Part shown: positions 51,501 through 63,500 of the stretch, in pieces
Layout of the letters: each line of letters begins with the position of its first letter
How positions within the stretch are numbered: position 1 is the first letter of the stretch
Assembly: GCA_947623455.1 (NCBI GenBank)
Contig: OX392532.1
Coordinates: forward strand, 50,595,058 to 50,659,057
Direction: 5' to 3'
DNA length: 64,000 bases
DNA from: Mimachlamys varia
Lineage: Eukaryota > Mollusca > Bivalvia > Pectinida > Pectinidae
Position numbers and translations under genes: made by a program
Notes under the pieces: model-generated
Databases searched by the model: none
What the model was told of the DNA's origin: nothing
Seen by the model: the letters and a program-made list of their open reading frames with translations, nothing else

Positions 51501-54500
51501 TGGATATAGATAACTAGATAGATCATTTCCAGTATGGATATAGATAACTAGATAGATCATTTCCAGTGTGGATATAGATAACTAGATAGATCATTTCCAG
51601 TATGGATATAGATAACTAGATAGATCATTTCCAGTGTGGATATAGATAACTAGATAGATCATTTCCAGTATGGATATAGATAACTAGATAGATCATTTCC
51701 AGTGTGGATATAGATAACTAGATAGATCATTTCCAGTGTGGATATATAGATAAGTAGATAGATCATTTCCAGTGTGGATATATAGATAAGTAGATAGATC
51801 ATTTCCAGTGTGGATACATAGCTAACTAGATAGATCATTTCCAGTGTGGATATATAGATAAGTAGATAGATCATTTCCAGTGTGGATATAGATAACTAGA
51901 TAGATCATTTCCAGTGTGGATATATAGATAACTAGATAAATCATTTCCAGTGTGGATACATAGATAGATCATTTCCAGTGTGGATATATAGATAACTAGA
52001 TAGATCATTTCCAGTGTGGATATATAGATAGATCATTTCCAGTGTGGATATAGATAACTAGATAGATCATTTCCAGTATGGATATAGATAACTAGATAGA
52101 TAGATCATTTCCAGTATGGATATAGATATATAGATAGATCATTTCCAGTGTGGATATATAGATAGATCATTTCCAGTATGGATATAGATAACTATAGATA
52201 GATCATTTCCAGTATGGATATAGATATATAGATAGATCATTTCCAGTATGGATATAGATAACTATAGATAGATCATTTCCAGTATGGATATAGATAACTA
52301 TAGATAGATCATTTCCAGTATGGATATATAGATAGATCATTTCCAGTATGGATATAGATATATAGATAGATCATTTCCAGTATGGATATAGATAACTATA
52401 GATAGATCATTTCCAGTGTGGATATAGATAACTATAGATAGATCATTTCCAGTATGGATATAGATATATAGATAGATCATTTCCAGTGTGGATACATAGA
52501 TAGATCATTTCCAGTATGGATATAGCTAACTAGATAGATCATTTCCAGTATGGATATAGATATATAGATAGATCATTTCCAGTGTGGATATATAGATAGA
52601 TCATTTCCAGTGTGGATATATAGATAGATCATTTCCAGTATGGATATAGATAACTAGATAGATCATTTCCAGTGTGGATATAGATAACTAGATAGATCAT
52701 TTCCAGTATGGATATAGATAACTAGATAGATCATTTCCAGTGTAGATATAGATAACTAGATAGATCATTTCCAGTATGGATATAGATAACTAGATAGATC
52801 ATTTCCAGTATGGATATAGATAACTATAGATAGATCATTTCCAGTGTGGATACATAGATAACTAGATAGATCATTTCCAGTGTGGATATATAGATAGATC
52901 ATTTCCAGTGTGGATATATAGATAGATCATTTCCAGTATGGATATAGATAACTAGATAGATCATTTCCAGTATGGATACATAGATAGATCATTTCCAGTG
53001 TGGATATAGATAACTAGATAGATCATTTCCAGTGTGGATATAGATAACTAGATAGATCATTTCCAGTGTGGATATAGATATATAGATAGATCATTTCCAG
53101 TGTGGATATATAGATAGATCATTTCCAGTGTGGATATATAGATAGATCATTTCCAGTGTGGATATAGATAACTAGATAGATCATTTCCAGTGTGGATATA
53201 GATAACTAGATAGATCATTTCCAGTATGGATATAGATAACTAGATAGATAGATCATTTCCAGTGTGGATATAGATATATAGATAGATCATTTCCAGTGTG
53301 GATATAGATAACTATAGATAGATCATTTCCAGTGTGGATATAGATAACTAGATAGATCATTTCCAGTGTGGATATAGATAACTAGATAGATCATTTCCAG
53401 TGTGGATATAGATAACTAGATAGATCATTTCCAGTGTGGATATAGATAACTAGATAGATAGATCATTTCCAGTGTGGATATAGATAACTATAGATAGATC
53501 ATTTCCAGTGTGGATATAGATAACTAGATAGATCATTTCCAGTATGGATATAGATAACTAGATAGATCATTTCCAGTGTGGATATAGATAACTAGATAGA
53601 TCATTTCCAGTATGGATATAGATAACTAGATAGATAGATCATTTCCAGTGTGGATATAGATATATAGATAGATCATTTCCAGTGTGGATATAGATAACTA
53701 GATAGATCATTTCCAGTGTGGATATAGATAACTATAGATAGATCATTTCCAGTGTGGATATAGATAACTATAGATAGATCATTTCCAGTATGGATATAGA
53801 TAACTAGATAGATCATTTCCAGTATGGATATAGATAACTAGATAGATCATTTCCAGTATGGATATAGATAACTAGATAGATCATTTCCAGTATGGATATA
53901 GATAACTAGATAGATCATTTCCAGTGTGGATATATAGATAGATCATTTCCAGTGTGGATATATAGATAGATCATTTCCAGTGTGGATATATAGATAGATC
54001 ATGTCCAGTGTGGATATATAGATAGATCATTTCCAGTGTGGATATAGCTAACTAGATAGATCATTTCCAGTGTGGATATAGATATATAGATAGATCATTT
54101 CCAGTGTGGATATAGATAACTAGATAGATCATTTCCAGTATGGATATAGATAACTATAGATAGATCATTTCCAGTGTGGATACATAGATAGATCATTTCC
54201 AGTGTGGATATATAGATAACTATAAATAGATCATTTCCAGTGTGGATATATAGATAACTAGATAGATCATTTCCAGTGTGGATATAGATAACTAGATAGA
54301 TCATTTCCAGTGTGGATATAGATATAGATCATTTCCAGTGTGGATATATAGATAACTAGATAGATCATTTCCAGTATGGATATATAGATAAATAGATAGA
54401 TCATTTCCAGTATGGATATAGATAACTAGATAGATCATTTCCAGTATGGATATAGATAACTAGATAGATCATTTCCAGTGTGGATACATAGATAGATCAT

Positions 54501-57500
54501 TTCCAGTGTGGATACATAGATAGATCATTTCCAGTGTGGATATAGATAACTAGATAGATCATTTCCAGTGTGGATATAGATAACTAGATAGATCATTTCC
54601 AGTATGGATATAGATAACTAGATAGATCATTTCCAGTGTGGATATAGATAACTAGATAGATCATTTCCAGTATGGATATAGATAACTAGATAGATCATTT
54701 CCAGTGTGGATATAGATAACTAGATAGATCATTTCCAGTATGGATATAGATAACTAGATAGATCATTTCCAGTGTGGATATAGATAACTAGATAGATCAT
54801 TTCCAGTATGGATATAGATAACTAGATAGATAGATCATTTCCAGTGTGGATATAGATATATAGATAGATCATTTCCAGTGTGGATATATAGATAACTAGA
54901 TAGATCATTTCCAGTGTGGATATAGATAACTATAGATAGATCATTTCCAGTGTGGATATAGATAACTATAGATAGATCATTTCCAGTATGGATATAGATA
55001 ACTAGATAGATCATTTCCAGTATGGATATAGATAACTAGATAGATCATTTCCAGTATGGATATAGATAACTAGATAGATCATTTCCAGTATGGATATAGA
55101 TAACTAGATAGATCATTTCCAGTGTGGATATATAGATAGATCATTTCCAGTGTGGATATATAGATAGATCATTTCCAGTGTGGATATATAGATAGATCAT
55201 GTCCAGTGTGGATATATAGATAGATCATTTCCAGTGTGGATATAGCTAACTAGATAGATCATTTCCAGTGTGGATATAGATATATAGATAGATCATTTCC
55301 AGTGTGGATATAGATAACTAGATAGATCATTTCCAGTATGGATATAGATAACTATAGATAGATCATTTCCAGTGTGGATACATAGATAGATCATTTCCAG
55401 TGTGGATATATAGATAACTATAAATAGATCATTTCCAGTGTGGATATATAGATAACTAGATAGATCATTTCCAGTGTGGATATAGATAACTAGATAGATC
55501 ATTTCCAGTGTGGATATAGATATAGATCATTTCCAGTGTGGATATATAGATAACTAGATAGATCATTTCCAGTATGGATATATAGATAAATAGATAGATC
55601 ATTTCCAGTATGGATATAGATAACTAGATAGATCATTTCCAGTATGGATATAGATAACTAGATAGATCATTTCCAGTGTGGATACATAGATAGATCATTT
55701 CCAGTGTGGATACATAGATAGATCATTTCCAGTGTGGATATAGATAACTAGATAGATCATTTCCAGTGTGGATATAGATAACTAGATAGATCATTTCCAG
55801 TATGGATATAGATAACTAGATAGATCATTTCCAGTGTGGATATAGATAACTAGATAGATAGATCATTTCCAGTGTGGATATAGATAACTAGATAGATAGA
55901 TCATTTCCAGTATGGATATAGATAACTAGATAGATCATTTCCAGTGTGGATATATAGATAGATCATTTCCAGTGTGGATACATAGATAGATCATTTCCAG
56001 TGTGGATATAGATAACTAGATAGATCATTTCCAGTGTGGATATAGATAACTATAGATAGATCATTTCCAGTATGGATATAGATAACTATAGATAGATCAT
56101 TTCCAGTGTGGATATATAGATAAATCATTTCCAGTATGGATATAGATAACTAGATAGATAGATCATTTCCAGTGTGGATATAGATAACTAGATAGATCAT
56201 TTCCAGTGTGGATACATAGATAGATCATTTCCAGTGTGGATATAGATAACTAGATAGATCATTTCCAGTATGGATATAGATAACTAGATAGATCATTTCC
56301 AGTGTGGATATATAGATAACTAGATAGATCATTTCCAGTGTGGATACATAGATAGATCATTTCCAGTGTGGATATAGATAACTAGATAGATCATTTCCAG
56401 TGTGGATATAGATAACTAGATAGATCATTTCCAGTGTGGATATAGATAACTAGATAGATAGATCATTTCCAGTGTGGATATAGATAACTAGATAGATCAT
56501 TTCCAGTGTGGATATATAGATAACTAGATAGATCATTTCCAGTATGGATATATATATAGATCATTTCCAGTATGGATATATAGATAACTAGATAGATCAT
56601 TTCCAGTGTGGATATATAGATAAGTAGATAGATCATTTCCAGTGTGGATACATAGATAACTAGATAGATCATTTCCAGTGTGGATACATAGATAACTAGA
56701 TAGATCATTTCCAGTGTGGATATATAGATAACTAGATAGATCATTTCCAGTGTGGATATAGATAACTAGATAGATCATTTCCAGTGTGGATATAGATAAC
56801 TAGATAGATCATTTCCAGTGTGGATACATAGATAACTAGATAGATCATTTCCAGTGTGGATATATAGATAACTAGATAGATCATTTCCAGTGTGGATATA
56901 GATAACTATAGATAGATCATTTCCAGTGTGGATATATAGATAACTAGATAGATCATTTCCAGTATGGATATATAGATAAGTAGATAGATAATTTCCAGTA
57001 TGGATATATAGATAGATCATTTCCAGTGTGGATATATAGATAACTAGATAGATCATTTCCAGTGTGGATATATAGATAGATCATTTCCAGTGTGGATATA
57101 GCTAACTAGATAGATCATTTCCAGTGTGGATATATAGATAACTAGATAGATCATTTCCAGTGTGGATATATAGATAGATCATTTCCAGTGTGGATATAGA
57201 TAACAATAGATAGATCATTTCCAGTGTGGATATAGATAACTAGATAGATCATTTCCAGTGTGGATACATAGATAACTAGATAGATCATTTCCAGTGTGGA
57301 TATATAGATAACTAGATAGATCATTTCCAGTATGGATATATAGATAAGTAGATAGATCATTTCCAGTGTGGATATAGATAACTATAGATAGATCATTTCC
57401 AGTGTGGATATATAGATAACTAGATAGATCATTTCCAGTGTGGATATATAGATAACTAGATAGATCATTTCCAGTGTGGATATAGATAACTAGATAGATC

Positions 57501-60500
57501 ATTTCCAGTGTGGATATAGATAACTAGATAGATCATTTCCAGTGTGGATATATAGATAACTAGATAGATCATTTCCAGTGTGGATATAGATAACTATAGA
57601 TAGATCATTTCCAGTGTGGATATATAGATAACTAGATAGATCATTTCCAGTATGGATATATAGATAAGTAGATAGATAATTTCCAGTATGGATATATAGA
57701 TAGATCATTTCCAGTGTGGATATATAGATAACTAGATAGATCATTTCCAGTGTGGATATATAGATAGATCATTTCCAGTGTGGATATAGCTAACTAGATA
57801 GATCATTTCCAGTGTGGATATATAGATAACTAGATAGATCATTTCCAGTGTGGATATATAGATAGATCATTTCCAGTGTGGATATAGATAACTATAGATA
57901 GATCATTTCCAGTGTGGATATAGATAACTAGATAGATCATTTCCAGTGTGGATACATAGATAACTAGATAGATCATTTCCAGTGTGGATATATAGATAAC
58001 TAGATAGATCATTTCCAGTATGGATATATAGATAAGTAGATAGATCATTTCCAGTGTGGATATATAGATATATAGATAGATCATTTCCAGTGTGGATATA
58101 GATAACTATAGATAGATCATTTCCAGTGTGGATATATAGATAACTAGATAGATCATTTCCAGTGTGGATATATAGATAACTAGATAGATCATTTCCAGTG
58201 TGGATATATAGATAGATCATTTCCAGTGTGGATATAGATAACTATAGATAGATCATTTCCAGTGTGGATATAGATAACTAGATAGATCATTTCCAGTGTG
58301 GATATATAGATAGATCATTTCCAGTGTGGATATAGATAACTAGATAGATCATTTCCAGTGTGGATATATAGATAGATCATTTCCAGTGTGGATATAGATA
58401 ACTATAGATAGATCATTTCCAGTGTGGATATAGATAACTAGATAGATCATTTCCAGTGTGGATATAGATAACTATAGATAGATCATTTCCAGTGTGGATA
58501 TATAGATAACTAGATAGATCATTTCCAGTATGGATATATAGATAACTAGATAGATCATTTCCAGTGTGGATATATAGATAACTAGATAGATCATTTCCAG
58601 TGTGGATATATAGATAACTAGATAGATCATTTCCAGTGTGGATATATAGATAACTAGATAGATCATTTCCAGTGTGGATATAGATAACTATAGATAGATC
58701 ATTTCCAGTGTGGATATAGATAACTAGATAGATCATTTCCAGTGTGGATATATAGATAACTAGATAGATCATTTCCAGTGTGGATATAGATAACTATAGA
58801 TAGATCATTTCCAGTATGGATATATAGATAACTAGATAGATCATTTCCAGTGTGGATATATAGATAACTAGATAGATCATTTCCAGTGTGGATATATAGA
58901 TAACTAGATAGATCATTTCCAGTGTGGATATAGATAACTATAGATAGATCATTTCCAGTGTGGATATAGATAACTAGATAGATCATTTCCAGTGTGGATA
59001 TATAGATAACTATAGAAAGATCATTTCCAGTGTGGATATATAGATAAGTAGATAGATCATTTCCAGTATGGATATATAGATAACTAGATAGATCATTTCC
59101 AGTGTGGATATAGATAACTAGATAGATCATTTCCAGTGTGGATATAGATAACTATAGATAGATCATTTCCAGTGTGGATATAGATAACTAGATAGATCAT
59201 TTCCAGTGTGGATATAGATAACTATAGATAGATCATTTCCAGTGTGGATATAGCTAACTAGATAAATCATTTCCAGTATGGATATAGATAACTAGATAGA
59301 TCATTTCCAGTGTGGATATATAGATAGATCATTTCCAGTGTGGATATATTAGATAGATCATTTCCAGTGTGGATATATAGATAGATCATTTCCAGTGTGG
59401 ATATATTAGATAGATCATTTCCAGTGTGGATATATAGATAGATCATTTCCAGTGTGGATATAGATAACTAGATAGATCATTTCCAGTGTGGATATATTAG
59501 ATAGATCATTTCCAGTGTGGATATATTAGATAGATCATTTCCAGTGTGGATATATAGATAGATCATTTCCAGTGTGGATATAGATAACTAGATAGATCAT
59601 TTCCAGTGTGGATATAGCTAACTAGATAGATCATTTCCAGTGTGGATATATTAGATAGATCATTTCCAGTATGGATATAGATAACTAGATAGATCATTTC
59701 CAGTGTGGATATAGCTAACTAGATAGATCATTTCCAGTGTGGATATATTAGATAGATCATTTTCAGTGTGGATATAGATAACTAGATAGATCATTTCCAG
59801 TGTGGATATAGCTAACTAGATAGATCATTTCCAGTGTGGATATATTAGATAGATCATTTCCAGTATGGATATAGATAACTAGATAGATCATTTCCAGTGT
59901 GGATATAGATAACTAGATAGATCATTTCCAGTGTGGATATAGATAACTATAGATAGATCATTTCCAGTGTGGATATAGATATATAGATAGATCATTTCCA
60001 GTGTGGATACATAGATAGATCATTTCCAGTGTGGATACATAGATAGATCATTTCCAGTGTGGATATAGCTAACTAGATAGATCATTTCCAGTGTGGATAT
60101 ATTAGATAGATCATTTCCAGTATGGATATAGATAACTAGATAGATCATTTCCAGTGTGGATATAGCTAACTAGATAGATCATTTCCAGTGGGGATATAGA
60201 TAACTAGATAGATCATTTCCAGTGTGGATATATAGATAGATCATTTCCAGTATGGATACATAGCTAACTAGATAGATCATTTCCAGTGTGGATATATAGA
60301 TAACTAGATAGATCATTTCCAGTGTGGATATAGATAACTAGATAGATCATTTCCAGTATGGATATAGATAACTAGATAGATCATTTCCAGTGTGGATATA
60401 GCTAACTAGATAGATCATTTCCAGTGTGGATATAGATAACTAGATAGATCATTTCCAGTGTGGATATAGCTAACTAGATAGATCATTTCCAGTGTGGATA

Positions 60501-63500
60501 TAGATAACTAGATAGATCATTTCCAGTGTGGATATAGCTAACTAGATAGATCATTTCCAGTGTGGATATATTAGATAGATCATTTCCAGTGTGGATATAT
60601 TAGATAGATCATTTCCAGTGTGGATATAGATAACTATAGATAGATCATTTCCAGTGTGGATATAGATAACTAGATAGATCATTTCCAGTGGGGATATATT
60701 AGATAAATCATTTCCAGTGTGGATATAAAGCTAAAAATATGAAAACAATTCCATAAGTTCAATCTTATTTTGCAAACAGCCTGTAATATAATAATTTAAT
60801 CACAATATTTCTGCTGCACAGAGCAGAAGTTTGCCCACAGTCATTTAATGAGTACTACATTTATCTTCAGTTCTAAATAGTATTCTTCGTTCCTTTCCAG
60901 AAGTGCGATATGTCTTGTTAGTCGGGAAGAGCTACATTGTGGGGCGGAAGGACTGCGACATCCTCGTAGAGAACGATGCTGCGGTTAGTCGTAAACACGC
61001 CGAGCTGACAGTGACACACGCTGAATCTAACCTGGTAAATCTATAGCAATGCTTGTATCATTTATACACAGATCATAACAATTAAAAGTTCAGTGTTCAA
61101 TCCAGGATTTGTACAAAGAGGGCCAGTTGAGCCCACAGTGTTAAAAAATGGGGGCCATTTTTAATAAAAGGGGGCCAATGAAAAGTTTAATTATATAATA
61201 TATCTATAACACAAAAAAAAACGTCGGCCAGGCCCAGCAGTGTGTTGAGATTGCGCTGTTTGTTTGGCAAAGGGGTCATCACCGCAATGGCGCTGCCTGG
61301 ATTGAACACTGAAAGTTAACAAGAAAATGAATATGTTTACTGAAATGTTTTTGCCTATTGTTCGGACAATTAAGGGAAGGTTAACAAAAAAATTAATTTG
61401 AAAAAATAATTTTATATGATTTAAATATATATAGGCCTATCTCAAAAGTGTTGTTATCTCCCTTGTTTTCTGTATCGATGGCTTCACTGGAAAGTGTTTT
61501 TAAAACAAATTTGCGCTATGTAAGTATGACGTCCTAATTGGGATGACGTCATCCGATTGTCACATGGCACCAAATGATTACAAAAACACTTCCTGGAAGT
61601 CCATTTTTTACCTATCAAGGGGAATAACAACACTTTCGGGAAAGGCCTATAGGAGAGAATTATTTATTTGCTTAAATATTGTTATAATAAAATAATGATA
61701 CGTAAACTATTAAACAATTTGTTTTTTCAGAAAATGTCTGCAGTGGATAAAAAAAAAATGGTTACAATATTACATTTTGCATCATAACAGGATCTTAATC
61801 TTGGGGCATGCAGATAAAGTTGTCTAAATGGCCTCTGCCTTTTAAAAATACAAAAAAGTTGTTTGATAATTTTCAGAATAAACCGACATTGCTTCCTACT
61901 TTAACTGTCAAAGATCTCTCAAAGTACGGAACGATGCTGAACGAGAGTAAAGTTCAAGGTCAAGTGGCAGTCAAGGACGGAGATGAGGTCATGTTTGGGT
62001 CATCTAAATCGGCATTCATGTAAGTGTACTAGTTTGGTATTGAGTGGTGTGTTTGGAGTGTTGGAGTTCAGTTCCTGTCGTTCCGAAAAAATTCCACCAA
62101 CCCAGTAAAACTGGTAACAATAAATTTGTTCCAAACGTTCTTCCAATCGATCGTGAGCTAAACCAAAACATGATAAATGTGATTTTGGTTATTTTCAGTA
62201 AACAAATCCATACCCCAACTAGCATATCATGATCATAGTTCAGTTTATGCAAGTTTTGTAGTGGGTAGCTAACAACTGGAAATATATCCAACAACCCTCG
62301 CACATTTAAAAGGTGTTAGTGCGCTCCGCCATTAGAGCATGGTGCCACAAAATCAAAAGTACCACAGTATTTAGGCAAATACTGTGGTACTGTATGTCGG
62401 TTTAGCACCTTGATTGAATGTTTGAGCTAGGTAAAGGACTGATGTACCATGGGTACGTCGTACCACGGTATACCACCTTGATTGAATGTTTGAGCTAGCT
62501 AAAGGACTAATGTACCATGGTACGTACCACGGTATACCACCTTGATTGAATGTTTGAGCTAGGTAAAGGACTGATGTACCATGGTAGGTACCACAGTATA
62601 CCACCTTGATTGAATGTTAGAGCTAGCTAAAGGACTGATGTACCACGGGCACGTACCATCACAACTTTATACCACCCACCCCTATCCTCCATCTTTAATT
62701 CTACTCATACCACCTTTAATTTCAGAGCGAATAAAACTGTGACAGAATCAAATTCCGAAATGCTCGATTGCAATTTGGCAAAATCACACCGTTAGAATTA
62801 CCGAACATTAGCTTCCGAACATTAGCTCCCCCATAAAATCATTGTTTTATTGTCACAGTGGCTATTTATAATACCTGCACATCGATTGTCGTTTACATAT
62901 ATTTCTTCAGGGGTTCCTCTTTTTTTTTCTACAAAAAGTATGAGTCTGTATATATAACACTTTCAAAGATCTCCACGCAGCAATAGAAATATGGAGGAGG
63001 GGTTAAATGGGAATCACCCCAAAGGCCTATCCGTTCATCTCAGATTAAAGTTTTAGGCCAAGTTTCTTTAGAGGCTTCAATAATAGCATTCAATATTTGT
63101 TCTACAGTACTAATTTTTTCAATGTGAATTCTTACAAGGTTAAACATATATATTTATGGAGTTAAATTTCGAACACTTTTTGGGTAAAATTCAAGTTCTT
63201 TCCTATTTTAGACTGTTAGATATTTTCTCTATAATCTCGGTAAAGGTTTTGGGATAAGTTCTTTAAAAGCTTGCCAAGCGTTTTATAATTTGTATTATAT
63301 AATGCTGATTTCAGCAATGACATCAACTTATGGGGTTCAACATCCACATGTATTATGCATTATTCTATGATCCCATTTGATTTATTTTCCGTTTGTTAGA
63401 GTACAAAATGTTTCTTCATTATTCTTTTCTTGTATTTGTACTAGAGCTGTATATGAACCATTGGTTGTGTCTACTTCCTGTCTGAGTCCAACCCTGAAGA

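Larger units (their letters stand above)
32544..60730. repeat. 28.2-kb GATA-rich satellite in nibrin intron 1
   Basis: An uninterrupted head-to-tail array, roughly 800 or more monomers. Each has an invariant core ATCATTTCCAGTGTGG (or …GTATGG) joined to a variable (TA/GATA) spacer such as ATATAGATAACTAGATAG. Monomer lengths fall into classes of about 28, 34, 36 and 38 bp, set by the spacer. All units point the same way. Variants: GTATGG, GCTAACTA, AAGTAGATAG, ATTAGATAG, ATGTCC and GATCTTTTCC. Thirty-six-bp runs on the minus strand lack stops and give periodic open frames (…YIHTGNDLS…), which are not genes. The copy number is only as good as the assembly. Confidence 0.95.
30528..60900 (+). other. 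Nibrin intron 1, 30.4 kb
   Basis: Runs from the GTAAAT donor to the acceptor TTCCTTTCCAG. It contains a LINE remnant, two copies of one DNA element (the first with a nested insertion), and the 28.2-kb satellite. Only about 170 bp separate the satellite from exon 2. Confidence 0.72.

Noticed and set aside
35084..59130. Many minus-strand open frames of 64-143 codons with YIHTGNDLS / STLEMIYL repeats
   Set aside because: They are readings of satellite monomers whose 36-bp classes keep frame. They have no start context, domain or splice support, and they change frame whenever a 34- or 28-bp unit intervenes.
32544..60730. CRISPR-like array or centromere
   Set aside because: The unit is short and tandem without unique spacers, and the host is an animal. 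For a centromere, the array is small and lies in a gene intron, and nothing shows CENP-A-type function.
32544..60730. Recursive-splicing (ratchet) sites in the satellite
   Set aside because: Monomers read CCAG|TGTGG, not AG|GT, so the canonical zero-length-exon motif is absent. Only the resemblance to ordinary acceptors is reported.
62371..62604. 77-codon minus-strand frame
   Set aside because: It is a reading of the 62-69-bp minisatellite in nibrin intron 3.
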